Positions 45,114-54,881 of a stretch of DNA of 64,000 nt are shown piece by piece. Position 1 is the stretch's first letter; each line of letters opens with the position of its first letter. The notes below the pieces were generated by a model. The model saw only the letters and a program-made list of their open reading frames with translations. It was not told the origin of the DNA and ran no database searches. Both the position numbers and the translations under genes were made by a program. The DNA is from Bacteroidetes bacterium HLUCCA01. Lineage in GTDB: Bacteria > Bacteroidota > Rhodothermia > Balneolales > HLUCCA01. Where the stretch lies: NCBI GenBank assembly GCA_001314545.1, contig LIHN01000001.1, positions 836,180-900,179 on the forward strand. Reading direction: 5' to 3'.

Positions 45114-45326
45114 GATGGCAGGATTTGGGATTAATACTCATGATTTTGGGCGGGTCCGAGGCGCCGGCCGGCCTATCGTGTAACGCGTGAGTGTAAAAAC
45201 AACTCCGGCTGTGACACCGGCCGGCTAACTGAATGAGCCTGAGAACAACTCCGGGCCCTTGCGCCGTACCCTGCAGACGGGTGCAGCCATCGGGGAAACG
45301 CTTATGCAAGGTCCGCCGCTGCGGAA

Positions 45327-46235
45327 TCACATATCAAGTCCCCGGTACAGCGCATCGAGGGTTTCATAAACCGGCGTGGGCACCCCGTTTCGCCGACCGG
45401 CACGCACAACCGCACCGGTAAAGGCATCCCATTCCAGACGTCGGCCACGCTCACGGTCCTGATACGTCGACGTGCGAAAGGCGCCGAGTTTGCGCCCCTC
45501 CGCGATGACATCCTCCACATCGGATTTCTTCAGATCGATGCCCTCGGCGTGGGCCACCGTCAGCAGTTCCTCTCCCATACGATGCATGAGCGCAACCAGC
45601 TGCTCATCCCGGTACAGATCGATGACCGTTTTGTGCAGCAACCCCGTAAGCACGTTATGCACCGCGTTCCAGGTAAATTTCACCCAAACCGCGCGACGAA
45701 TATCAGGGGGAACGAGGTAGTCGATGCCGGCTTTGTCAAGCAGGGTTTTCAGCGCCTCTACCCGGGATGTCGACCGACCGTCATCCTCCCCGAAAACCAG
45801 CTCAGCGAAGCGGGTTTGTCGGATGCTGCCGGGTTCCACCACCTCGGCATTCATCCTGCAGTAGCCCCGCAGCACACGTTTCGCACCGAATGCCTCCACG
45901 AGTTTATCGTGATTCTCAATTCCGTTCTGAATGCCCAGTATCAACGTTTCCGGTCCGATGATGCCACGTAGTTGCTCAATGCCGCCATCGGTGTCAAAGG
46001 ATTTCACGGCGAAGAAAATATAGTCCGGGTGCGAGGTAAGATCGCCAACAGCGTCGCTGGCTGTCAGCGTATGGGTACGGGTTCCCTGCACCGACTCCAG
46101 GGTGAGTCCGCGGGTACGGATAGCATCCAGGTGCGGGCCACGGGCCACCAGTTCAACCTGGTGACCTGCCTCAGTCAACCTCGCTCCGTAGTAACCACCG
46201 ACTGCGCCGGCGCCCATGATCAGAAACCGTGCCAT
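45327..46235 (-). CDS. panE: 2-dehydropantoate 2-reductase
   Basis: A 302-residue NADPH-dependent ketopantoate reductase of pantothenate/CoA synthesis. The dinucleotide motif GAGAVGGYYG (8-17), VKSFDT, the QNGIEN segment, the catalytic Lys region WVKFTWNAVHN and the C-terminal EWDAFTGAVVRAGRR are conserved. It starts 1 base after the stop of the DUF3347 lipoprotein gene, so it may be transcribed from the copper operon. The family contains paralogues of unclear function, so the pantothenate role is likely but not certain. Confidence 0.88.
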   Translation of the reverse strand: MARFLIMGAGAVGGYYGARLTEAGHQVELVARGPHLDAIRTRGLTLESVQGTRTHTLTASDAVGDLTSHPDYIFFAVKSFDTDGGIEQLRGIIGPETLILGIQNGIENHDKLVEAFGAKRVLRGYCRMNAEVVEPGSIRQTRFAELVFGEDDGRSTSRVEALKTLLDKAGIDYLVPPDIRRAVWVKFTWNAVHNVLTGLLHKTVIDLYRDEQLVALMHRMGEELLTVAHAEGIDLKKSDVEDVIAEGRKLGAFRTSTYQDRERGRRLEWDAFTGAVVRAGRRNGVPTPVYETLDALYRGLDM

Positions 46236-46236
46236 A

Positions 46237-46797
46237 TCAGATACGCTCTACAACCGATCCGCAGTTCAGCATGCGGTCGCCATGGTAGGGATTCATCACC
46301 CGCTCCTCTTTGCTGAGCCAGTCGGCCGATCCGCCGCGAACCATAGGACAGGTTTGCCGGTAGATGACGTTTTCGAACGGACCGTAAGCCTTGACCATTT
46401 CGATGTAGGCGTTGGATACGGTCTCAAAGTGGAGCCGCTGGGTTTCCACATCGGCTTCATCCACAATCAGTGCCGCTGCTTGTCCGGCCTGAACACCCTG
46501 ACCGTTCCACAAGGCAGCCGCATCGGCATTCAGGTCCCCGGTGCTGACCGACTCAATCCGGGATGCCAGCTCGGCAGCCAGTTCCCCGGCCGTGGCGGCA
46601 TCGGTTTCAACCAGGGCATCTTTGAGCTGGAAATACGCATCCAGGGTTGCATCAAAGGACGATTTGAAGGCATCGCTGGTCTCCACCCGGGCGGTCGTCG
46701 GCTCGCTCGCGGTTTCAGCGGAGGGCTGCTGCTGGGTTGTGTTGCCGCAGGCCGTAAATAAAACGACGGTTAACAGAGCAGGAATAAGGTTTTTCAT
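46237..46797 (-). CDS. DUF3347 lipoprotein
   Basis: A 186-residue lipoprotein (lipobox FTAC, Cys17) with one DUF3347 domain (about 42-180): a helical segment FDATLDAYFQLKDAL and the Cys-containing end YRQTCPMV...NPYHGDRMLNCG. The same domain, with a matching end (YQQYCPMA...NPYLPETMLGCG), closes the CusB protein at 47613. DUF3347 is commonly associated with copper efflux in Bacteroidota, and Cys/Met/His in these motifs suggest metal binding. It probably acts as a periplasmic metal carrier or accessory for the efflux pump. Confidence 0.85.
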   Translation of the reverse strand: MKNLIPALLTVVLFTACGNTTQQQPSAETASEPTTARVETSDAFKSSFDATLDAYFQLKDALVETDAATAGELAAELASRIESVSTGDLNADAAALWNGQGVQAGQAAALIVDEADVETQRLHFETVSNAYIEMVKAYGPFENVIYRQTCPMVRGGSADWLSKEERVMNPYHGDRMLNCGSVVERI

Positions 46798-46954
46798 AGG
46801 TTGGTAAGGTATTGTGAGTTATGCAGTTAATGTAGGAAAATTGAGGGTGAAATGTGCAGAAAGCGTGGGTGGAAGCGTGTCCAAAATAACCGGTGTGGCC
46901 AGTGACCCGGGCGAATTTCGGCCGGATTGAGTTACAACGGCGTGGACCACGTTT

Positions 46955-47063
46955 GTCAACCCGATATTACACGAAAACCACACTGTCTGATACGGCCCGC
47001 CACCGTTGATCCGATACGGCGCGCGATGGTCAACCCGGCGTGGCGCGAAAACCACACCGCCGG
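46955..47063. repeat. Degenerate direct repeat between DUF3347 and DUF417 genes
   Basis: GTCAACCCG...CGAAAACCACAC occurs at 46955-46989 and 47029-47063, with nested copies of GATACGGC(C/G)CGC between. Unit about 35 bases, period 74. No terminator is seen. Confidence 0.6.
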
Positions 47064-47064
47064 T

Positions 47065-47544
47065 TCAACCCGGTGTGGCACGCAGTCCGCCGCCCCGCAC
47101 GGTAGCGCCGATAACCAGCGCCGCAGTAATCACAATGAAATTCTTCAGGATGTACTGGCCCTCAATGGTCAGCACCAGCGGAAACTGGGCAAAAACGACA
47201 TCCGGCATGATCACAATGGGTGAAAACGTGCCGGCCATCTGCACATACAGCAGCAGAATGGTAAAGCGCATGTATTTTGGCAGGAGCATGCCCACACCGA
47301 TGAGCACCTCCCAGGCCGCCAGCACAGGCAACCCCATGGAGGCGGGAACCAGTCCGAAGGTGAGGATTTCAATGGACGATCCGGCCAGCTGCTCGGCCGG
47401 ACTCGCACCGGGAAAGAATTTGAGTCCGCCGAACCAGATAAATATCAAGGCGATACTCCATCGCAGCAGCTTGATTCCGTTATCAGCCATCCAGTTGGTC
47501 AGGGGAATGTCGATGCGCTCATAAATACTTTTGAATACGTTCAT
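47065..47544 (-). CDS. DUF417/DoxX-like membrane protein
   Basis: A 159-residue inner-membrane protein with four helices; the ATG at 47544 follows an AT-rich leader, and upstream codons in the frame have no hydrophobic or family character. The motif RWSIALIFIWFGGLKFFPGASPAEQLAGSS near residue 25-50 (read in parts) is typical of the DUF417 (YkgB/RclC) family linked to oxidant stress. It lies 68 bases after the CusB gene, within the copper operon, though family members are not known copper proteins. Confidence 0.85.
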   Translation of the reverse strand: MNVFKSIYERIDIPLTNWMADNGIKLLRWSIALIFIWFGGLKFFPGASPAEQLAGSSIEILTFGLVPASMGLPVLAAWEVLIGVGMLLPKYMRFTILLLYVQMAGTFSPIVIMPDVVFAQFPLVLTIEGQYILKNFIVITAALVIGATVRGGGLRATPG

Positions 47545-47612
47545 TTTATTTTGTTTTAATACTTTTTGGGAATACAGTGTACCCCGAAAAACATCGTCTG
47601 TCGGGCAGGCGT

Positions 47613-49499
47613 TCACCTCCCGACCACATCCAGGACCTCCCCGCAACCCAGCATGGTCTCGGGCAGATACGGGTTGCGGATTTGCTGCCCGGCCGACAAC
47701 CACGTGGCGCCGGTGTCATTGAAGGCCATGGGACAATACTGCTGATAGATGACGCCATCAACGCCCAGGGCCAGGGCGGCCTGATAGAGCACCTCGCTGA
47801 TTTCGAAGAGCCGGGTACGCTGCTGTTCGATGTCGGCGCTGGCCAGCCAGTTGAGCATCCCTCTGCGCAACGACTCCCGGTAGGTCAGCCAGGCCGTGGC
47901 GGCATCACCCGACAGGTCACCCTCCTCGAGTGCCCGGATGCCCTCGGCAAGCGCTGTAGCCGCCTCATAGGCCGCATCGGCATCGGAGGCAACCAAAGCA
48001 TCCTTGGCCTGCAGATAGGTGGTCAAAAGCGCGGTGAAGTCGCGCCGGAAGGCGGGCGTTCCCGCAGCGTGATTGGGGGGCTGGTCTGCGGCCTGGGCGG
48101 CAGCACCGGCACCCCCGACGGACTGCCCTGCGGAGGTGATGGCGCCGGAGCCTGACATCACCGTGGAAACCATCCCTACAGACGATGCAGCGGTGGTTGC
48201 GCGGGCCGATGTGGTGCGCCGGTTCATCATCGATACCTTGTCACGAAGCTGAAACTCCGCATCGACCGTGAACACGCCGTTGCTGACTACCCTTTCGTCC
48301 TGACCGAGTCCATCCAGCACCACAAAACGGTCGCCGAATCGCGGACCCAGTTCCACTTCGCGACTTTCAAAAGCAGGGGCTTCGGCCTCCGCCACGTCCA
48401 CATACACCAGGGAGCGGGTACCGGTCCATAACACTGCCGATGCAGGCACAGTCATGACCGGCTGCCTGTCCGGTGATTCCGCCAGGACCACGCCGCTCAC
48501 CAGCATATCCGGCTTCCAGATGGCATCGGCATTGTCCGTTTCAAGGCGGATCCGCACGGTCCGGCTGTCGGGCTGCACTACCGGGTCGACCCACTGCACC
48601 CGGCCGGCAAAAGACCGGCCCGGATGCGCCGGACTGCGATACGCTACCACATCGCCTGCCTTTAGCCAGGACAGGTCCTGCTCCCGGGCCTCGAAATCCA
48701 TCCAGACACGCGACAACGATGCGATTTCGTACAGCACGGCACCCCGATCTACAAAGTCATTTTCAGCCACCCCACGGACTGTGAGTATCCCGGAGGAAGG
48801 AGCCAGGATGGCGATTTCACGCTGGACCGCACCGCTGGCTTCCAGCTCCGCGATTTGCCCGGGCGTGAGTCCGAAATAGCGAAGTCGCGAACGGGCTGCT
48901 TCCAGCATGCGCTGCGAACCTAATTCAGGCTGCGCCAGCACATCGAGCAGCTCCTGTTGTGCCGTAACAATTTCGGGCGACCATACCTGAAGCAAGGGCT
49001 CCCCCCTGCGCACAGATTGCCCTACGGCAGCCACATACTGGCGGGTAATCCGTCCCGGGGTGGCGGCCGTAACCACCGAACGTTGTTCCTCCGGAATCAC
49101 TACGCGACCCGGCAGCCGGATTTCCCGCACCGGTACCTGCATGGTCACCGGGGCCGTAATGATTTGGGCCAGTGCCACCGCCTCCGCCGTCATCGACAAG
49201 GTAAATGCATCTTCCGCCCCCCCTGCCGCAGCCGGGGTCAGATCCATGCCGCAGAGCGGACAGCTGCCGGGTTCATCCGAGCGGATCTGCGGGTGCATAG
49301 AACAGGTCCATACGGTTTGCTCATCGGCAGGACCGTGGTTGTGACCGGCGTGGGGGTCGGCCGGGGCGCTTGCTCCGGCACCGGCAGACGGGTCATCGTG
49401 ATCATGCCCCCTGCCCCCGAATAGCAGGGCGCCGAGCACCAGGCCCGTGAGCAGGAGTGCTGTGTAACGAACTATCGGTTTATTCAGGTAGGTTTTCAT
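47613..49499 (-). CDS. cusB: CusB-type RND adaptor with metal-binding and DUF3347 domains
   Basis: A 628-residue periplasmic adaptor. An N-terminal anchor (about 11-30) and His-rich segment (HDHDDPS, HAGHNHG) lead to a heavy-metal-binding domain (CSMHPQI...CPLCGMDL, about 65-95). The barrel-sandwich, lipoyl and beta-barrel domains of membrane fusion proteins follow (about 110-430). DUF3347 closes the protein (about 495-625). It links CusA to the outer-membrane channel and may pass Cu+/Ag+ to the pump. The ATG at 49499 is used; it overlaps the TolC-type gene by 20 bases. Confidence 0.92.
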   Translation of the reverse strand: MKTYLNKPIVRYTALLLTGLVLGALLFGGRGHDHDDPSAGAGASAPADPHAGHNHGPADEQTVWTCSMHPQIRSDEPGSCPLCGMDLTPAAAGGAEDAFTLSMTAEAVALAQIITAPVTMQVPVREIRLPGRVVIPEEQRSVVTAATPGRITRQYVAAVGQSVRRGEPLLQVWSPEIVTAQQELLDVLAQPELGSQRMLEAARSRLRYFGLTPGQIAELEASGAVQREIAILAPSSGILTVRGVAENDFVDRGAVLYEIASLSRVWMDFEAREQDLSWLKAGDVVAYRSPAHPGRSFAGRVQWVDPVVQPDSRTVRIRLETDNADAIWKPDMLVSGVVLAESPDRQPVMTVPASAVLWTGTRSLVYVDVAEAEAPAFESREVELGPRFGDRFVVLDGLGQDERVVSNGVFTVDAEFQLRDKVSMMNRRTTSARATTAASSVGMVSTVMSGSGAITSAGQSVGGAGAAAQAADQPPNHAAGTPAFRRDFTALLTTYLQAKDALVASDADAAYEAATALAEGIRALEEGDLSGDAATAWLTYRESLRRGMLNWLASADIEQQRTRLFEISEVLYQAALALGVDGVIYQQYCPMAFNDTGATWLSAGQQIRNPYLPETMLGCGEVLDVVGR

Positions 49500-50826
49500 A
49501 GGTCGATGAGGTTTCAAAAAGCGAGTTTAACCGGGTTGCCGCGATATTTCGGTCGCGCAGGGCCGTTTCCAGGGCAATGACATAGGTAACCGAGCGCCGA
49601 CGGGAAGCAATGACCTGGTCCAGGTCGGTTCTGCCGCCGCTGTAATCCAGCAGCACCAGGTCGGTCAGTTCCCTGCTGCGGGGGACCAGCTCGGTGCGGT
49701 ATAATTCCACCCGGGCATGGGCTTCCCCGTAGGCGGACAGGGCAGCTGCGTGGTCGCTCCGGAGGCGTTGTTGTACGGCGTCCCGACGATGGGCCGTTGA
49801 GCGGGTCTCCGCACGGGCCTGTTCGATGCGGGCTCGTACAGGTTTGCGCCAGACCGGCAACTGCAGCCGCACGCTGGCAACCACCGGGACCCGACCGGTC
49901 ATGCCCATCAGGTAGTTCGACCCCATGATCTCAGCGCCAACACCCAGCATCGGTCGACCCGCCAGACGGGCGCGTTCAACGGCCAGTTCACCGGCTTCAC
50001 CCAGCAGCGTTTGGCGAAGCACCTCGGGGTGACCGGTCCAATCGGTTTCCTCAGCCTGCATGAGCCCGGTGTCCGGCTGCAGATCGGTGCGACCTTCCGG
50101 CAGCTGCACTTCAAGGTCCGAAGGCCGGCCAAGCAAGGCATTGAAATCCGATTGTGCCCCCTGAAAACGGGCCCGGGCAGCCTGGATTTCAGCAGTGATT
50201 TCGAGACGTTCCATTTCCAGCAGCAGCAGATCGGAACGGGAGGCATATCCGTTTTCAAAACGCGAGGCGGTCACATCTTCCAGTCGCTCCACCCACTGCA
50301 GGTGTTCCGCGAGGTAGCCTTCCTGCCGGGAGGCCTGCAGCAAGGTAAACCAGGATCGTTTTACCTGCTCCTGCAAGGCAATGCGCGTACCTTCCAGGGC
50401 TTCCCAGCGGGCCCGGGCCAACACATCGGCATATTGCCGGTCTGCTGCGCGGGTTCCGGGCCAGGGAAACAGCTGCATCACCCCCAGCGCGGCCTGGGCT
50501 ATCACCCCATCGTAGGCTGCCGGATTCAGGTAGTAGGAAAACATGATTTCAGGGTCGGGCAGCCGGTCCAGCTGGTCGCCCAGGGTTCCCGCGGCCAGCC
50601 AGTCTTCAAAGGCTGCCTTCAGCGCAGGACTTTCCTGCAGGGCCTCATCCATGTACCCCTCCAGCAGGGAGTCGCCGGAGGCGGAGATGTATTCGGGCAT
50701 GGCGTAGGAGGACGTGATGACCACAGGGTCCTGCACGATGGCCCGGGAGCCCTGTGACCAGGCTGTTGCGACCGGTGCCAGGGCGATCAGCGTAACCATC
50801 GTGATGGGTTTATACAGACTATGCAT
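49480..50826 (-). CDS. TolC-family outer-membrane efflux protein (CusC-like)
   Basis: A 448-residue outer-membrane factor with signal peptide (cleavage near AWSQ) and two long helical coiled-coil repeats containing LRxxRP-like signatures of the OEP family (alternating long helices at about 55-215 and 255-430). The start is ATG at 50826, overlapping the CusA stop by 8 bases; a GTG 6 bases earlier is also possible. It forms the trimeric exit duct of the CusABC pump. Gene order A-C-B with overlaps indicates one transcript. Confidence 0.9.
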   Translation of the reverse strand: MHSLYKPITMVTLIALAPVATAWSQGSRAIVQDPVVITSSYAMPEYISASGDSLLEGYMDEALQESPALKAAFEDWLAAGTLGDQLDRLPDPEIMFSYYLNPAAYDGVIAQAALGVMQLFPWPGTRAADRQYADVLARARWEALEGTRIALQEQVKRSWFTLLQASRQEGYLAEHLQWVERLEDVTASRFENGYASRSDLLLLEMERLEITAEIQAARARFQGAQSDFNALLGRPSDLEVQLPEGRTDLQPDTGLMQAEETDWTGHPEVLRQTLLGEAGELAVERARLAGRPMLGVGAEIMGSNYLMGMTGRVPVVASVRLQLPVWRKPVRARIEQARAETRSTAHRRDAVQQRLRSDHAAALSAYGEAHARVELYRTELVPRSRELTDLVLLDYSGGRTDLDQVIASRRRSVTYVIALETALRDRNIAATRLNSLFETSSTYENLPE

Positions 50827-53800
50827 GTTCACTTACCGTTGCGTTAAGGGTTCGCTTGTGCTGCCATTCTTCGCGCAGGGCGTACAGAACAGGGACAACA
50901 AACAGGGTTATCAGCTGAAATACCATACCACCGAAGGCGGGTATAGCCATGGGAATCATAATATCGGCGCCCCGACCGGTGGAGGTCAGGATGGGCAGCA
51001 GGGCCAGCAGGGTGGTGGCCGTGGTCATCAGGCAGGGTCGGATACGGCGACTGCCGGCCAGAATGACGGCCTGATGAATGCGGCTGACCGCTCCATCGCC
51101 GGTATCCTTACGCTGCTCAGCCGTCTGGTCGAGGTAGGTGGCCATAACCACCCCATCGTCAACGGCAATACCGAACAGGGCGATGAATCCTACCCATACG
51201 GCTATGCTCAGGTTAACCGGGGCAATTTGAAAAAGTTCACGCATGGAGGTGCCGAACAGGCTGAAGTCCAGAAACCAGGGCTGACCGTAGAGCCACAGCA
51301 TCAGAAATCCGCCCGACCAGGCCACGGCGATGCCGGTGAAAATCATGAAGGTGGTGGCCGTAGAGCGGAACTGCAGGTAGAGCATCAAGAAAATGGAGAT
51401 GAGTACCAGGGGGATCAGAATCATGAGTCGCTCTTCGGCGCGGACCTGGTTTTCGAAGGTGCCTGCAAAGCTGTAACTGACCCCATCGGGCACGGGTAAC
51501 TGCCCCCGTTGAATGGCTGTGTTCAGGGCATCGCGGGCGTTGTTTACCGCGGTGAGTTCAGCAACATCATCCTGGCGGTCGAACAGCACGTAACTCACCA
51601 GGAAGGTATCTTCACTGCGAATTTCCATAGGTCCCTGCACGTAGTGGATTTCAGCGAGTTGTCCGAGGGGGATCTGCGCTCCGCCGGATGCACGGACCAG
51701 CACAGCCTGCAGCGCTTCCGGATTGTCGCGTAGCTCCCGGGCGTAGCGGACCCGCACCGGATACCGCTCGCGACCTTCAACGGTGGTGGTTACCGTTTCT
51801 CCGCCAACGGCGGCCTGCAGGGTCTGCTGTGCACGGGTGATGGAAATGCCGTACCGGGCCAGCTCCGAACGGTTCCATCGGACTTCCAGATAGGGTTTAC
51901 CCACGGTTCGATCGGCAAAAACGGCCTGGGATTTCACCCCGGGTACGGTTTTCAGCACCTCTTCCACCTGCAGGGCAAACGATTGTATGGTCTGCAGATC
52001 GGGTCCGCTGACTTTTACGCCCATGGGCGCGCGCATGCCGGTCTGCAGCATAACCAGTCGCGTCTCGATGGGCTGGAGTTTGGGCGCTGAGGTAACGCCG
52101 GGTATGAGGGCTGCCTCGGCAATCTCCTGCCAGATATCATCAGGCGTGCGGATTTCATCGCGCCACTGCCGGAAATAGCGACCACGCGGGTCGGGAATCA
52201 GCTCCCCGTTTTCGTCCCGCCGGAAGGTGCCGTCGCGACTTACACGGAAACGAAGCCGGTTCCCGTCGGCATCGGTGATGTATTCCGGCTTGTACAGGAT
52301 TACATTTTCGAACATGCTCAGCGGCGCGGGATCCAGGGCGCTTTCAACCCGCCCGATTTTACCGACCACTGTTTCTACCTCCGGGATGGATGCAACGCGC
52401 ATATCCATCGTGCGCAGCTGATCGATGATTTCTTCGGTGCCGGCATGGGGCATGGTGGTGGGCATGAGCAAAAACGATCCCTCATCGAGCGCCGGCATGA
52501 ATTCCTTGCCCAGACCGGGAAAGGTGTGATACAGGGTGCTGAATACGGATGTTGTGCGGATGTTCACCCCAAGCTGGTCGAAACCTCGGGCCAGGAGTCC
52601 GCCCCCGGACCGCTCAAAGCCCTGCCAGGACAAGGCACCGAACAGGAGGAGGAGTGCCGGTATCGACAAAAAAGCCGCCTTGTGGCGCAGACACCAGCCC
52701 AGCATGCGGGGGTACAGATAGATGAAAACACGAAACAGTCCCAATACCGCGCCCAACAGCAGCAGCACGAATAAAAAGTTCACAAATTGTGAACTTCCGG
52801 GCCCTAAGGGCAGCCAGTAGCTTCCCAGCAGCCAGGCCACGGCCAGCACCACAGCCAGATTCTGAAATCGCACGAGCCGGACTTCGGTAAACCAGGGCAT
52901 TGCCGATTTCAACCCGGGCAGGGACCGGTACAGTCCCGTAAGGCCGATGATGGCCAGGACCACTGCAGCCACACCACTGACGTAACTTCCTGCAAGAACG
53001 GCCGCTACCAGCAGAAACCCGTTCCAGACCCGCCTCGCCCAGTCCATCGAGAGCTTTCGTGTAAACAGCCAGTGAGCCAGCGGGGGCAGCAGCAGCAGGG
53101 TTACCAGGATAGCCGCAACCAGCGCAAAGGTTTTGGTAAAGGCCAGAGGTCGGAAGAGTTTCCCCTCAGCCGCCTCCATGAAAAAGACGGGCAGAAAGCT
53201 GATGATGGTGGTGCTGCCGGCGGTGAGGATGGCGCCACTGACCTCCCGGGTTGCCCGGAAGACCACCTCACGGGCCGACTCGCCGGACCCGGATTCCCGG
53301 AAGTGCCGCAGGATGTTTTCCGTGAGGATGATACCCATGTCCACCATCGTCCCGATGGCAATGGCAATGCCGGAGAGCGCCACAATATTGGCGTCCACGC
53401 CGGCATACCGCATCGCGATGAACACCATGAGCACCGCCGCGGGCAGCATGGCCGAGATGAGCATGGATGCGCGCAGGTGCATGACCATGGCAATGATCAC
53501 AATGATGGTGATGAGGATCTGCAGGGTGAGCGCTTCCTGCAAGGTACCCAGGGTCTCGCGGATGAGGGTGGAGCGATCATAAAACGGGACGATGGTCACA
53601 CGCGACTCCGTTCCGTCGGCCAGGGTTTTGACCGGCAGCCCCGGGGCGATTTCATCAATTTTGGCCTTCAGATTTTCGATGACCTGCATGGGATTGGATC
53701 CGTACCGGGCTACCACCACTCCGCCCACGGCTTCGGCCCCGGTCTTGTCAAGCATACCGCGCCGCTGCGCCGGTCCCAGCTGAACCATGGCCACATCGCC

Positions 53801-54625
53801 TACCCGCACCGGGGTATTCCGTCGCACATCGATGACGGCCTCCTGCAGATCTTCAATCGATTCCACCAGTCCCAGTCCGCGGACAATGTACTCTACCCGG
53901 TTCATCTCGATGGTTCGGGCGCCTACATCCAGATTGCTTTCGCGCACGGCCCGCACCACGTCCTCCAGTCCGATACCATAGCGCTGCAGGGCGTCAGGGT
54001 CAACGTCAATCTGATATTCCTGAACATACCCCCCGATGCTGGCAACCTCGGCTACCCCCCCGGCGGCTGAGAGGGCATACTTAACCAGGAAATCCTGAAT
54101 CGAGCGCAGTTCATGGGGATCCCATCCGCCGACAGGGTTTCCCTGCGGATCGCGACCTTCCAGGGTGTACCAGTAGATTTGTCCCAAAGCCGTGGCATCC
54201 GGACCCAGGGCGGGTTGCACCCCTTCCGGCAGGAGTCCGGCAGGCAGGGAATTCAGCTTTTCAAGAATACGCGAGCGACTCCAGTAAAACTCGACATCCT
54301 CCTCGAAAATGACATAGATACTGGAGAACCCGAACATGGAGGTACTGCGGATGGTGCGTACACCGGGTATGCCCATGAGGGCCGTCGACAAGGGATAGGT
54401 TATCTGGTCGTCAATGTCCTGCGGGGAGCGGCCGGCCCAGGGGGTGAACACGATTTGCTGATTTTCTCCGATATCCGGAATGGCATCCACCGCCACCGGA
54501 CTGGAGGGTAAAGGCAGGTTCCAGTTAAACGGCACGGTGACCAGTCCCCAGACGGTGAGCACAACCAGCAGGAGCACGGCGATGAGTTTATTGTCGAGGA
54601 AGAATCGAATCAGGGATAGTAACAC
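50819..54625 (-). CDS. cusA: CusA/CzcA heavy-metal RND pump
   Basis: A 1268-residue inner-membrane proton-driven pump of the heavy-metal RND class. Family markers include the N-terminal PDIGENQQIVFTPWAGRSP, SMFGFSSIYVIFEED, the TM4 acidic motif region GTMVDMGIILTEN, and the METs region MPTTMPHAGTEEI. It exports Cu+/Ag+ (the presence of CopA and HMA regulator favours copper). At about residues 528-640 it carries an extra hydrophobic block of roughly 110 residues between the two halves, making it longer than the usual 1040-1050. Start is GTG at 54625 with no obvious Shine-Dalgarno. Confidence 0.94.
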   Translation of the reverse strand: MLLSLIRFFLDNKLIAVLLLVVLTVWGLVTVPFNWNLPLPSSPVAVDAIPDIGENQQIVFTPWAGRSPQDIDDQITYPLSTALMGIPGVRTIRSTSMFGFSSIYVIFEEDVEFYWSRSRILEKLNSLPAGLLPEGVQPALGPDATALGQIYWYTLEGRDPQGNPVGGWDPHELRSIQDFLVKYALSAAGGVAEVASIGGYVQEYQIDVDPDALQRYGIGLEDVVRAVRESNLDVGARTIEMNRVEYIVRGLGLVESIEDLQEAVIDVRRNTPVRVGDVAMVQLGPAQRRGMLDKTGAEAVGGVVVARYGSNPMQVIENLKAKIDEIAPGLPVKTLADGTESRVTIVPFYDRSTLIRETLGTLQEALTLQILITIIVIIAMVMHLRASMLISAMLPAAVLMVFIAMRYAGVDANIVALSGIAIAIGTMVDMGIILTENILRHFRESGSGESAREVVFRATREVSGAILTAGSTTIISFLPVFFMEAAEGKLFRPLAFTKTFALVAAILVTLLLLPPLAHWLFTRKLSMDWARRVWNGFLLVAAVLAGSYVSGVAAVVLAIIGLTGLYRSLPGLKSAMPWFTEVRLVRFQNLAVVLAVAWLLGSYWLPLGPGSSQFVNFLFVLLLLGAVLGLFRVFIYLYPRMLGWCLRHKAAFLSIPALLLLFGALSWQGFERSGGGLLARGFDQLGVNIRTTSVFSTLYHTFPGLGKEFMPALDEGSFLLMPTTMPHAGTEEIIDQLRTMDMRVASIPEVETVVGKIGRVESALDPAPLSMFENVILYKPEYITDADGNRLRFRVSRDGTFRRDENGELIPDPRGRYFRQWRDEIRTPDDIWQEIAEAALIPGVTSAPKLQPIETRLVMLQTGMRAPMGVKVSGPDLQTIQSFALQVEEVLKTVPGVKSQAVFADRTVGKPYLEVRWNRSELARYGISITRAQQTLQAAVGGETVTTTVEGRERYPVRVRYARELRDNPEALQAVLVRASGGAQIPLGQLAEIHYVQGPMEIRSEDTFLVSYVLFDRQDDVAELTAVNNARDALNTAIQRGQLPVPDGVSYSFAGTFENQVRAEERLMILIPLVLISIFLMLYLQFRSTATTFMIFTGIAVAWSGGFLMLWLYGQPWFLDFSLFGTSMRELFQIAPVNLSIAVWVGFIALFGIAVDDGVVMATYLDQTAEQRKDTGDGAVSRIHQAVILAGSRRIRPCLMTTATTLLALLPILTSTGRGADIMIPMAIPAFGGMVFQLITLFVVPVLYALREEWQHKRTLNATVSEHA

Positions 54626-54881
54626 GATGTATTCGGGATGGATTTCCTTGCGGAAATAGTGGAACGGTTATCAGGGGGGCACCCCGGGCCACCGGTTTCG
54701 GGCATCGGGCCTCGAGCGCAGGGCCGGGCCGGAGGCAAGCCGGAAAACGGGTATACAGGGCTCTGGTCAGCCTCGCACTGCAAGGCCGGAGATTATTGCG
54801 GAACCGGTCGACTGATAGGGAAGCACAGCAGGTAGCGGCGCTTTGTGTATTCGGGTCCGGTGGGTTCCTGGGGAGGTGGGC

